NCBI GenBank assembly: GCA_022360875.1
Contig: JAKSBZ010000249.1
Location: 1 to 33,051, forward strand
Length of the DNA: 33,051 nucleotides
Source: Cytophagales bacterium
GTDB taxonomy: Bacteria > Bacteroidota > Bacteroidia > Cytophagales > Cyclobacteriaceae
Direction of reading: 5' to 3'
This document shows, piece after piece, positions 1-8,238 of this stretch. The translations under genes and the position numbers were made by a program. Below the pieces are notes generated by a model. That model was given only the letters and a program-made list of their open reading frames with translations, was not told where the DNA came from and searched no databases. Positions within the stretch are counted from its first letter, which is position 1; every line of letters starts with the position of its first letter.

Positions 1-204
1 GATGAATACAAGTACATCTCCATCATCCCTTTAAATTTTACAAAGGATTCTTTAATTAATAACTCTCTAATAGAGCCGATGGATTCATTAATTAAAGAGC
101 CGTACAGTGATAAAATATTAATTAAAAAATTGAATAAAAATATAATTATTCAATTTAAATGGGTATCACCTAGTCAGCCAAATTCAAAGGGGTTAAAAAA
201 CTAA
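1..204 (+). CDS. C-terminal part of an unrecognised protein (5' end outside window)
   Basis: An open frame runs from the first base to a TAA at 202-204 and gives 67 residues starting DEYKYISIIPLNF and ending SQPNSKGLKN. No start codon is visible, so this is the 3' end of a gene that begins outside the window. The composition is very AT-rich (19 of 60 bases are G or C in 61-120), rich in Asn, Lys and Ile, and quite unlike the GC-rich secretin fragment that follows. It contains no motif I recognise. The strong terminator at 310-346 on the same strand fits a transcription unit ending here. It could be an accessory or transferred gene; no function is proposed. Confidence 0.5.
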   Translation, partial: DEYKYISIIPLNFTKDSLINNSLIEPMDSLIKEPYSDKILIKKLNKNIIIQFKWVSPSQPNSKGLKN

Positions 205-505
205 TGCAGCTTGGTCAAATACATAAATTAAATGATAATAATTGTAAGGCATGCTTTACGAATTATTTGTGGGAGTAAGCTGTCTGTTCCTTATAACATC
301 AAATATTGCAACACTCCAAGGCCCCAAATCCTTGGAGTGTTTTTTTAGCTGAGCCCTTGCAAAAAAATTGAGCGGCGGGCAGTCCCGAGAACGCTTAGCT
401 CCAGAATATTTCAACAGATCAAATGCAAATCATGTAATAAATTGTATCTTTGTTTATAGGTTAATTCAGTTATTTGAGAAGTACATTTTTACAAAACGCA
501 AGCAT
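205..505. other. Gene-poor AT-rich spacer left of the secretin fragment
   Basis: About 300 bases without a convincing gene. It holds the terminator at 310-346, an imperfect palindrome at 244-259 (GTAAGGCATGCTTTAC, one mismatched pair), and a TATCTTTG -7-like box at 445-452 with no matching upstream TTTG. The open frame can be extended upstream to a TTG at 368, but that stretch does not read like protein and lies before the signal peptide. I see no RNA gene here. Confidence 0.5.
310..346 (+). terminator. Rho-independent terminator
   Basis: A perfect 12-bp stem (AACACTCCAAGG at 310-321, CCTTGGAGTGTT at 330-341) closes an 8-base loop and runs into a T tract ending at 346. It is the strongest intrinsic terminator near the left edge and would end the AT-rich partial gene at 1-204. 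Confidence 0.85.
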
Positions 506-1093
506 TTGAACACGAAGATATTACCCGGCATTTTTTGTCTTTTTTTAGCGCTGGCCGGAGCGCCCGGCGCCGTCCGCGCCCAGTCTGATCCCGCTCTGCG
601 AATGCTTCGGGAAAAACTCGACACCCTGGCCGCGGCGGAGGCCTCGGGCCTAAGGCAGCAAGCCGACATTTCGGTGGTCAACACCTCGGTGCAGGAATTC
701 CTGCGGGGGCTGGCTGAGGTGCACCAGCTCAATATCAGCATTTCCCCGGCGGTACAGGTGAATGTCACCAACAATTTCACGAAGGTGCAGGTCAAGGACC
801 TGCTGTATTACCTTTGCCGCGAGTACAACCTGCGCATCCGTTTCACGGGCAACATCATGACTTTCTACCAGCCGGTACCGGTCCAGAAGCCCCGGCAGAT
901 CAAGAAGATCGGCCTGGCCTACGACAAGCAGAACGATTTGCTGACGGCGGACCTGCAGCAGGACAGCTTGCTGGCCTTTGCCAGGCAGGTTACGGAGCTT
1001 ACAGGCAAAAACGTCATCTGCTCGCCGCGCTACCAAATTTTATCTGTCTATTCCTTTTTTCAAAAGTCGCCAGCTGGTAAATACACGGGATAA
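506..1093 (+). pseudogene. Truncated secretin-type protein (GspD/PilQ-like N-terminal domains)
   Basis: From a TTG at 506 the frame starts with a clean signal peptide (NTKILPGIFCLFLALAGA, cleavage near VRAQ-S). It continues with a domain resembling the N-terminal (STN/N0-N1-like) domains of type II secretion and pilus secretins: the run from DISVVNTSVQEFL through HQLNISISPAVQVNV to LLYYLCREYNLRIRF and ITFYQ-type residues, then a second domain starting around LTADLQQDSLLAFA. Secretins are usually 500-800 residues with a C-terminal beta-barrel gate. Here the likeness stops at about TGKNVICSPR (near base 1030), and the frame then reads antisense RND-pump sequence to a TAA at 1091-1093. The barrel is missing, so the product should not form a pore. 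Base composition (40 of 60 G or C in 601-660) differs sharply from the left flank. An STN-domain protein of another type is possible, but a GspD/PilQ relative fits best. Confidence 0.55.
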
Positions 1094-4000
1094 CAACCAG
1101 ATTCAGCATAGTTGCTGACAGCAAACCGCCGAGAATAACCACAGCCATCGGGCTTTGAATCTCATTACCCGACTCAGCACCGCTAAGCGCAAGCGGAATC
1201 AATGCCAGTCCCGTCGTAAAGGCTGTCATCAGAATCGGGTTCAGCCGGTCCAGCGCTCCTTTTTTTATCAGCAGCTGCTGGCTCATTCCCGCTTTCCGGA
1301 GGTCTTCGCAACGGGAAACCAATAAGATTCCGTTCCGCGTCGCTATCCCGAACAAGCTAATGTAACCGATTGTCGCGGCGATGCTTACAATGCCCGAGGT
1401 GAAATACACAATCAGTATTCCGCCGATAAGGGCCAAAGGCAGATTGACCAGCACTAGAAAAGCGAGACGGACATTTTTGAACTCCAAAAACAGCAAAAAG
1501 AAAATCACGGCAACAGCAAGAAAGGCCGACAGAAGCAACATGCTGGAAGCTCGGCTTTCACTCTCGAACTGCCCCCCGTATTCAATACGATAGCCTTCGG
1601 GTAGGTCAACTTCCGATGCAATAGTTTGCTGAATGTCTTCAACCGCACCGCGCAAATCGCGTCCGTGCACATTGGCGGCGACAACAATTTTTCGCCGCAC
1701 ATTCTCCCGGCTGACAGAATTCGGACTGCTTACAGACTTGACATCAGCCAGCTGCCCCAAATTCAGATGCCCGCCTGAAGGTAAACGAATCAAAGCATCC
1801 TGCAGCGACTCAATCTTATTTCGGAAGTTCTTCTTGAACCGCACGATCAACGGAAAATACTGTTGCCTCTCGTAAATATCTCCCGCTTTTTCTCCCGCAA
1901 AAGCAATGTCCACTTGTTTCATCAAGCCACCAACCGTCATGCCGTATGCCGCCAGCATTTGCCGGCGAGGCACAATACGAATTTGCGGCACCTCTATCTG
2001 CTGGTCCACGGCCACGTCGGCAAGCCCCGGAACGGATTGCATAAGCCCTTCAATTTTCTTTCCTACCCGAAAGAGTTCCTGCAAGTCATCTCCAAAAAGC
2101 TTAACTGCTATATTGGCCCTCGTCCCCGAAAGCATATGGTCAATACGGTGCGCAATCGGCTGTCCCAAAGTGATATTCACGCCCGGGACAGCACGCAACA
2201 CATCGCGCACTTGCTCGAAAAACGCCTCTTTTGACTTTCCATTCAAAACAAATGGCACGTCTATCTCGGCTGCATTAACGCCCTGAGCATGCTCATCCAG
2301 TTCGGCGCGGCCTGTTCTTCGAGAGACCACGCGCACCTCCGGCAAACTTTTCAGCAACATTTCGGCAAGCTTCCCTGACTTGTTGGCCTCTTCCAGAGAC
2401 ATGGACGGAGGTCCCACCATGCTGATAACCAAAGAACCTTCATTGAATTCGGGTAAAAAACTTCTTCCCAATTGAGAAAAAACACCCAAACTCAATGCAA
2501 ATAACAGCACAGTAACAGCAATAATCGTTTTGGGAATTCTCAGTGCAGCCTGAAGAATTTTCTCATATTTTTTTTGCATCCAGCGCTCCAACAAAGTGCC
2601 TTTCGATTTTCTGCTCAGTTTTTTAGAATCCCCGAGCAGATATGTACACAATACAGGGGTAACAGTCACCGCGACCACAAGCGATGCGAGAATGGAGGTA
2701 ATAAAAGCAATCCCCAACGGTTTAAGCAAGCGTCCTTCCATCCCTCCGAGAAAGAACAGAGGCACAAAAGAAACAATGATAATGAATGTAGCGATAATAA
2801 TTGAGCTTCGGATTTCAACAGAAGCCTCGCGAACCACTTTCAGGACAGAAGCTCTTTCTGCCTTTGGCTTTCCAACATTCTCTCTCAGTCGCTTGTACAC
2901 ATTTTCCACATCAATTATCGCGTCGTCCACCAGCGCGCCAATAGCAATCGCCATACCTCCCAAACTCATGGTGTTGATAGTATACCCCAGCAGTTTCAAC
3001 ACGATTACCGAAGCCAGCAGCGACACAGGAATCGCCAATAGAGAAATGAGCGTCGTCCGCCAGTTCATCAGAAAAACAAACAGCACAACCACCACGAAAA
3101 AAGCTCCTTCAAGCAACGTCTTCTGCAAATTGCTAATAGACGCCTGAATGAAATCCGCCTGCCTGAAAATCCGGTTTTCAATATTCACGTTTTCGGGCAT
3201 AGTTTTTCTTAAATCAACAACTGCGCGGTCCAGCTGATCGGAAAGCTTGAGGGTGTTGACGCCCGGCTGTTTGGATACTACCAAAATCACGGCAGGAGCT
3301 GCATCCACTGACGCATCGCCTATTTTGTCTGCGGCCCCTATTTTTACATTCGCCACATCCCGTATTTTTACAGACTGTCCGCCTGACTGTTTAAGAACAG
3401 CCTCCTTCAAATCATGCAAGCTGTACGCCCGACCGTCTCCTTTAACAATGTACTGATTGCCGTATTGGCTGAGAAATCCTCCCGAAACACTTTGATTGGC
3501 CTCTTTCACTTTATCCGTCAACTCCGCCAAGCCGACTTGATACTGCATCAGTTTGTTCGGATCGGCTAGCACTTGATATTGTTTGCTTTCTCCGCCCAAA
3601 ACAACCACGTTTGCTATCCCTCCTATTGCTTTAAGCCGCGGACTAATCACCCAGTCGGAAAGCGTTCGAAGCTCCATGAGCGGCAAAGTGTCGGAAGTAA
3701 TACCCAGCAGCATAATTTCTCCCATAATCGAAGAAATCGGCGCCAGCACCGGGCTTTTCGCTTCTTGGGGAAACCTTTCTTTTACTGTCTGAATGCGTTC
3801 GTTTACAGTCTGCCGGGCAAGGTAAATATCCGTTCCCCAGTTGAATTCCGCCCAAACCACGGAAATGCCCGCAGCAGACGAAGAACGGATCCTCCGTATA
3901 TTTGGAGCGCCGTTCAAAGCCGTTTCAAGCTGATAAGTGATAAGCTTCTCTACCTCCTCCGATTCTATTCCGTGAGCCTCGGTAAGTATTGTCACCGTGG

Positions 4001-4133
4001 GTGCTGTCAGATCCGGAAAAACGTCTATGTTCATGTTCCGGGCAATATACAAACCCGAAGCGCACAAAACCGCAACGGCCAGCAAGAGCGTAATGCGGTT
4101 ATGAAGCGAAAAATTTAATATCCTGTTCAACAT
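1014..4133 (-). CDS. Heavy-metal efflux RND pump, inner-membrane subunit (CusA/CzcA family)
   Basis: This 1039-residue protein is the proton-driven pump of a tripartite HME-RND system that moves metal ions from periplasm or cytoplasm to the outside. It has TM1 near residues 13-31, the conserved NIDVFPDLTAPTVTI start of the porter domain, the first TM block at about 342-500, and a second porter domain followed by TM helices ending LVVIPCIYQL. TM4 carries the acidic relay of the HME family (GALVDDAIIDVEN: D403, D404, D408, E410). The ATG at 4133 lies 12 bases after the adaptor stop, so the two are co-transcribed. The last residues (about GSAASR) and the stop are encoded in DNA that belongs to the neighbouring secretin fragment, so the native C-terminus is probably lost or changed, although the length is near normal. 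Metal specificity (copper/silver versus zinc/cobalt/cadmium) cannot be told from the sequence. Confidence 0.93.
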   Translation of the reverse strand: MLNRILNFSLHNRITLLLAVAVLCASGLYIARNMNIDVFPDLTAPTVTILTEAHGIESEEVEKLITYQLETALNGAPNIRRIRSSSAAGISVVWAEFNWGTDIYLARQTVNERIQTVKERFPQEAKSPVLAPISSIMGEIMLLGITSDTLPLMELRTLSDWVISPRLKAIGGIANVVVLGGESKQYQVLADPNKLMQYQVGLAELTDKVKEANQSVSGGFLSQYGNQYIVKGDGRAYSLHDLKEAVLKQSGGQSVKIRDVANVKIGAADKIGDASVDAAPAVILVVSKQPGVNTLKLSDQLDRAVVDLRKTMPENVNIENRIFRQADFIQASISNLQKTLLEGAFFVVVVLFVFLMNWRTTLISLLAIPVSLLASVIVLKLLGYTINTMSLGGMAIAIGALVDDAIIDVENVYKRLRENVGKPKAERASVLKVVREASVEIRSSIIIATFIIIVSFVPLFFLGGMEGRLLKPLGIAFITSILASLVVAVTVTPVLCTYLLGDSKKLSRKSKGTLLERWMQKKYEKILQAALRIPKTIIAVTVLLFALSLGVFSQLGRSFLPEFNEGSLVISMVGPPSMSLEEANKSGKLAEMLLKSLPEVRVVSRRTGRAELDEHAQGVNAAEIDVPFVLNGKSKEAFFEQVRDVLRAVPGVNITLGQPIAHRIDHMLSGTRANIAVKLFGDDLQELFRVGKKIEGLMQSVPGLADVAVDQQIEVPQIRIVPRRQMLAAYGMTVGGLMKQVDIAFAGEKAGDIYERQQYFPLIVRFKKNFRNKIESLQDALIRLPSGGHLNLGQLADVKSVSSPNSVSRENVRRKIVVAANVHGRDLRGAVEDIQQTIASEVDLPEGYRIEYGGQFESESRASSMLLLSAFLAVAVIFFLLFLEFKNVRLAFLVLVNLPLALIGGILIVYFTSGIVSIAATIGYISLFGIATRNGILLVSRCEDLRKAGMSQQLLIKKGALDRLNPILMTAFTTGLALIPLALSGAESGNEIQSPMAVVILGGLLSATMLNLVVIPCIYQLATFEKRNRQIKFGSAASR

Positions 4134-4145
4134 AGTCTGTTCGGT

Positions 4146-5660
4146 TTAGTGGACGTGGCCGTGGGCCGGTGTTTGGCCAGACATTGAAGCCATCTTAACC
4201 TGAAAGGCGCCCGAAGTCACCACCATCTCGCCGGCTTCCAGTCCCTTCAGTATTTCCGCCTTTTTGCCGTTTCTCCTTCCGAGCCGAACAAAACGCTGCT
4301 CGAAGCTTTCCCCCGCAACCTGCACAATTACCGAATACTTCCCGTAATTTTCCAGCAAAGCCGTTTCTGGCACCAACAAGCTTTCCCGGGCATTTCCAAC
4401 AGCCAGCTCCACTTCCACAGGCGTTCCTTCTGCTATTTCCCTTTTTTCATTGATCAGCACATAAACAGGCAGCAATGGCTGGTCAGCGCTAACTTTTCTC
4501 CCCACAGACAGCACTACGCCTGCACAGCTGCGCATGTCGCTCCACTCGCCGTTCGGCCTGCGGAAGAACACATTATGAATATTGCTTAACACATTAGCAT
4601 ACCGGGGACTGACCCGCGCCTCAAGCATGCGCCCCTGATGAGTGCCGACATCAGCCAAAGTCATTCCCTCCTCCACATAACTTCCGTTGTGCACCCTGAC
4701 ATTTTTCACATAGCCATTGAAAGGCGCCCGAATTTGCTTGCCTTCTGTAGAAAGGTTCGCCTGAATCTTCTCATATTCAGCCTTTGCCAGCTGGTATTCT
4801 TTTTTCGTCTTTTCCCACTCGGACAACGACACAACTTCCAGCTGGTAAAGCTCCCTCTTGCGGCTGTAAGCGCTCAGCGTCTGCTCGTATCTTGCTTTAG
4901 CCTTGGCCAGAGACGTCTGCCAGTTGTTCTCGGTTAATCCTCGGCTGCTCACCGCCATGAGAAGCTGTCCTTTTTTCACCTTCAGACCATCGGTGAGCGG
5001 AGTGAGAAAATGCACCACGCCGCCTGCGCTAGCCACCAGCTCCTCAGCGCTTTGCGGCGAGTGCTTCCAAATGCCCGAAGCGGCAATGGTTTGATAGACA
5101 ACTCCCTTTTTTGCCGGTTCGGTCTGAAAATCGATTTTCCAGGCCTGCTCTTTCAAAAATCTAATGTCTCCTTCCCTGTCGCCGCCTGGCAAAGCATGCG
5201 TGGCCGCATGCTGATCAGAGTAAACCGTCACTTCCGGGACGACTATCCTGTCTGTGTAACCAGGCGTGACCAGATCAAAAACCAGCCGGTATTTTCCGGG
5301 TAGGCGAGGCGTGAGCTCCGGGAAAAATATTCCCGGAGAGCCGGGAGCATCCACTGTATGCCACACGCCCGTTTCGGCATTGCCTTTTGTCAGCCGAACG
5401 GTAAGCTTTCCCGTCACTACTGGCCGGTGCTTTTTCATTTGCGTAAAATGCGCTGCGAAGCGGCTTTCCTGTCCGGCAACCAACAACGGAAATTCTGCAA
5501 ACATCTCGGTTTTATCGGTCCAGACCGTATAACTAATCGCAGGCACTTCATTGCTGTGTGCTTCATGAGTGTGTCCGCCGGTGCTTCCGGCAAGAGTTCG
5601 GTCATTTTTCCGGCATGACGCCAAAAGAATAACCGGCATTACTATCAGTAAATATCGCAT
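4146..5660 (-). CDS. Periplasmic adaptor lipoprotein of the metal RND efflux system (CusB/CzcB family)
   Basis: This 504-residue membrane-fusion protein links the RND pump to the outer-membrane factor. A lipobox (LLASC, Cys16) predicts a lipid anchor. It is followed by a His-rich segment (GGHTHEAHS) and an N-terminal beta domain at about 40-150 starting AISYTVWTDKTEMF, a type common in Bacteroidota adaptors. Two lipoyl half-motifs (about 208-242 and 306-340) flank a coiled-coil hairpin (about 248-305: SLAKAKARYEQ to EYEKIQANL). Beta-barrel and membrane-proximal domains follow. The protein ends in another His cluster (TPAHGHVH), which suggests metal capture at both termini. It sits between the outer-membrane-factor gene (44 bases upstream) and the pump gene (12 bases downstream). 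Confidence 0.93.
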   Translation of the reverse strand: MRYLLIVMPVILLASCRKNDRTLAGSTGGHTHEAHSNEVPAISYTVWTDKTEMFAEFPLLVAGQESRFAAHFTQMKKHRPVVTGKLTVRLTKGNAETGVWHTVDAPGSPGIFFPELTPRLPGKYRLVFDLVTPGYTDRIVVPEVTVYSDQHAATHALPGGDREGDIRFLKEQAWKIDFQTEPAKKGVVYQTIAASGIWKHSPQSAEELVASAGGVVHFLTPLTDGLKVKKGQLLMAVSSRGLTENNWQTSLAKAKARYEQTLSAYSRKRELYQLEVVSLSEWEKTKKEYQLAKAEYEKIQANLSTEGKQIRAPFNGYVKNVRVHNGSYVEEGMTLADVGTHQGRMLEARVSPRYANVLSNIHNVFFRRPNGEWSDMRSCAGVVLSVGRKVSADQPLLPVYVLINEKREIAEGTPVEVELAVGNARESLLVPETALLENYGKYSVIVQVAGESFEQRFVRLGRRNGKKAEILKGLEAGEMVVTSGAFQVKMASMSGQTPAHGHVH

Positions 5661-5704
5661 GGATTTAACTTTCGATTTTAATAAGAATGCACTTTTCCAG
5701 TTGT

Positions 5705-6883
5705 CTACAAACGATGCTGCAGCAAATCAGCACGCCGAAGCCTGAGCTCTTTCTCCACTGCAAGCATTTGCAGGGCCGCTTTTCTAAAAAACTGAAGCTC
5801 CGTGTAGTATTCCATAAAGGACATTTCGCCGAGCGAATAAGCTTTGTACAAAAGCGCATCGCTTTGCAGCGCTCCGAAGGCATTTTGAAAGCCCTGAAAC
5901 CGGCCGAAAAGCAAACTGTATTCTCGGTACCGCCTCTGCAGTTTGGCGTGGGCCTCAGACAGCAGCGTCTGAGCGTTCAAAGCGGCAAACCGCTGAAGCT
6001 CTCTTGCGGCTTTTACTTTGTTTTTGTTCTTCCACAGAGGAATAGATAAACCCCCATAAAAACCGGAATAAACATCGCCTTTGACACCCTGAGAATTATA
6101 ACCCAAACTTATGTTCGGCAGGCTTAAGCGCCGCGCAAGTTTCAAGTTAACCGCAGCCAGCTCTTCCTGCTCCTTCAGTTCATAAAGCGCCGGATCCTTT
6201 AACTTTTTTTCCTCCCAAAGCACTTCCAGATCAGGCAAATCAAAATCTTCTTCAATTATCTCAAAAGCCAAATCAACCGGCTTCCCTCCGTTCAGCTGTT
6301 TCAAAGAAAGCCGAACTTTTTGCTGCTCGTTTTCCAATGCGTCAAAAGCAAACCGGTCATTCATCCAGGCGATTTTAGCCTTGTTCATGTCCAGAATGCC
6401 CGCCTGTTTCTTTTCATAAAGTGTTTGCATATGTTCAAACACTTTTTGCGCCTGAGCAAGTCTTGTTCTCTCTTGTCTTTTTTGTTTCTCCAGATAAACG
6501 TACTTCCAGTACATCGACTGAGCCTGCAGCAAAACGGCTTGTCGCTTTTGCCTGTACTCAAGCTGCAAACGTTTTTCCTCTTTCCTGTTCCACTGGCTCC
6601 TGGCCCGGTACACTGTCGGAAACTCAAAGGACTGTGAAACTTGATATTCTGTATACGCGCTGTTTTTTCCCGCCCCAAAGGGAAGAAAATAGGCGGACGC
6701 TTCCGGGTTCGGCAAATTGTTCCTTTGCCGGTTTTCCAAACTTTGCCGGGTTATCTGCGCCTGAGCAACCTTAAGCGTCTGATTGTTTTCCTCAATAGAC
6801 TCCAGCAGTTTGCTCAGCGACTGTCCGTTAGCCCCGAAAAAAAGCAAACATCCGCACAAAGCCGCAAAAATTTGCTTTGCCAT
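5705..6883 (-). CDS. Outer-membrane factor of the metal efflux system (TolC/CusC family)
   Basis: This 392-residue exported protein starts with a signal peptide (MAKQIFAALCGCLLFFGANG). It then has the long amphipathic helices rich in Gln, Glu, Leu and Lys that form the periplasmic tunnel of TolC-type exit ducts, including QITRQSLENRQRNNLPNPEAS and repeated KAA/LQ heptads. Short beta segments such as PNISLGYNSQGVKGDVYSGFYGGLSIPLW form the outer-membrane barrel. The order of helical and beta parts, the size and the position directly upstream of the adaptor support the call. It is slightly shorter than typical 410-470-residue TolC proteins, which is common for Bacteroidota CusC-type members. It is expected to form a trimer that docks with the adaptor and pump encoded next to it. 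Confidence 0.88.
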   Translation of the reverse strand: MAKQIFAALCGCLLFFGANGQSLSKLLESIEENNQTLKVAQAQITRQSLENRQRNNLPNPEASAYFLPFGAGKNSAYTEYQVSQSFEFPTVYRARSQWNRKEEKRLQLEYRQKRQAVLLQAQSMYWKYVYLEKQKRQERTRLAQAQKVFEHMQTLYEKKQAGILDMNKAKIAWMNDRFAFDALENEQQKVRLSLKQLNGGKPVDLAFEIIEEDFDLPDLEVLWEEKKLKDPALYELKEQEELAAVNLKLARRLSLPNISLGYNSQGVKGDVYSGFYGGLSIPLWKNKNKVKAARELQRFAALNAQTLLSEAHAKLQRRYREYSLLFGRFQGFQNAFGALQSDALLYKAYSLGEMSFMEYYTELQFFRKAALQMLAVEKELRLRRADLLQHRL

Positions 6884-6955
6884 GATTTTTTGTTAAAATG
6901 AAAATTGAATGAGAAGCCCGAAAAGAGAACCTCCCGTTATAAAGAAAATGAAGAC

Positions 6956-7396
6956 TTACACGGAATACGGAGGGGCACGCAGAGGAGAGTTGCCAAAAAA
7001 CAGATCATCCGAATTAGCAAGATAAAAAAACGCACAAAACTTAACCTTGGCTTTAAAGCATGAATCCAGCGCCTTGCAATGAGCATCCAATGGTAGTGCC
7101 GCGAAAGCTTTGCACATTTTTTCCGATTTAAACTGAAAAGAACTCGGAAGCACATTGTGCGCATGGCTTACCGCAAAAGCATAGTGGTGCTCTTTCCCCG
7201 ATTCAGCGCCAAATGATAAAAACGAATGTGCTGTGTGTATTTTTCCCTGGTGAGAATATTTGAAATAAGCCCCTTTTGATATCGCATGGTAAGCGGTTTC
7301 GGAATGCTCAACATGCGGCAACGCGCCATGCAGCATGAGCATGCCAAAAAGGCTGAGAAAAAAATATGCTTTTAACTTGATGTGCAGTTTGACCAC
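6956..7396 (-). CDS. Small exported His-rich protein leading the metal efflux operon
   Basis: This 146-residue protein has an N-terminal hydrophobic segment (residues 10-26) that acts as a signal peptide. It is rich in His (ALPHVEHSETAYHA, KYSHQGKIHTAHS, GKEHHYAFAVSHAH), has a Cys pair (AHCKALDSC), and ends in a short RAPPYSV tail. Short His/Cys-rich exported proteins with an R-x-PP-type tail occur at the head of metal-efflux operons in Bacteroidota, so a periplasmic metal-binding or sensing role is plausible, but no named domain was assigned with certainty. It lies 72 bases before the outer-membrane-factor gene on the same strand and is probably the first gene of the operon. Alternatively it is a structural accessory of the pump. 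Confidence 0.7.
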   Translation of the reverse strand: MVKLHIKLKAYFFLSLFGMLMLHGALPHVEHSETAYHAISKGAYFKYSHQGKIHTAHSFLSFGAESGKEHHYAFAVSHAHNVLPSSFQFKSEKMCKAFAALPLDAHCKALDSCFKAKVKFCAFFYLANSDDLFFGNSPLRAPPYSV

Positions 7397-7549
7397 GGAA
7401 ACTTATAATTTCCCTTCAAAGTACAAAATTCATCTTAGGATGTAAAGCATTTTATTATACTTATTAGGCAATAAGTACCTGAATAAAACTAAAAGTATTA
7501 CCGAATATGCAATTACCTAAAACCACTGACTGGTAATGATTAGGAGCTT

Positions 7550-8113
7550 TTATAGCAAAAGATTCCTTCTGCCGCTCTTTTTTGCTGTCTTTGCCTTCTT
7601 CTTAGAAACAGCTTTTTTTATTTCCCCTGGCGCAAGCAGTCTTTTTTTGTAAACAGCCAAATCATATTCAAGCGTCACGGCGCTCTTCAGCCGATGCACC
7701 GCCATCGTCCGGGAGTGCCCTGAAACGTCAAACACAGCCGCCTGCAGCACGCTCTGCAAAAAGGAATCCTGTCGCAGCTGTTGCTCAGACCAATTCAAAA
7801 AAAAGACAGCCCATTCATCTGCATAGCGTTCTTCCTGAGTTTTTCCGTCAAACTCTAAACAAAGCTGGGCGTCGTCATACTTAAAACGGTATACCCCTGC
7901 CAGCTGCTCGTACCAATCTGAGAAATACTCCAGCGGATATTCGCTGTTGGACTGAATGTAAGATACTGTCCGGTCTACAAGCCCCAGCGGGTTGTATTTT
8001 TCTAGATAAAGCAATTTGGCCCGCCCGATCATTTCGGCCAGCAGCTTGCTTTCTTCCTGTCTCTGAACAGTTCTTAAAATAGTATTTTTATCCGCAGGAA
8101 ATAATTTCCTCAT
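7550..8113 (-). CDS. Unrecognised 187-residue protein with basic Lys-rich tail
   Basis: No family is recognised. The protein has no signal peptide or membrane segment and is predicted to be cytoplasmic and mostly helical: an N-terminal stretch (TVQRQEESKLLAEMIGRAK), then a central part rich in aromatic and acidic residues (YFSDWYEQLAGVYRF, EERYADEWAVFFLNW). The last 25 or so residues are strongly basic (KKAVSKKKAKTAKKSGRR), like tails that bind nucleic acid or polyanions. The length, absence of internal stops and codon use like its neighbours support a real gene. It lies 125 bases downstream of the WG-repeat gene on the same strand and may be expressed with it. A nucleic-acid-binding role is only a guess from the tail. 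Confidence 0.6.
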   Translation of the reverse strand: MRKLFPADKNTILRTVQRQEESKLLAEMIGRAKLLYLEKYNPLGLVDRTVSYIQSNSEYPLEYFSDWYEQLAGVYRFKYDDAQLCLEFDGKTQEERYADEWAVFFLNWSEQQLRQDSFLQSVLQAAVFDVSGHSRTMAVHRLKSAVTLEYDLAVYKKRLLAPGEIKKAVSKKKAKTAKKSGRRNLLL

Positions 8114-8238
8114 ACGCTACAAATGCAATATCATCAAAATTCAAGACCGCAGAATCGCTCTGAAAATGAGTCTTGTGCCAAATCAACAAAAAAATTGAGC
8201 CGACAAATATACAAATTCTTAATTGAGCAAAACAACCG

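Noticed and set aside
368-505. Upstream extension of the secretin frame to a TTG at 368
   Set aside because: The added 46 residues precede a complete signal peptide and come from AT-rich, non-protein-like DNA; TTG at 506 is the better start.
7516-7544. Nested inverted repeat (CCTAA/TTAGG with ACCA/TGGT inside) after the 187-residue gene
   Set aside because: Weak A/T-rich stem and poor T tract on the minus strand; termination not convincing.
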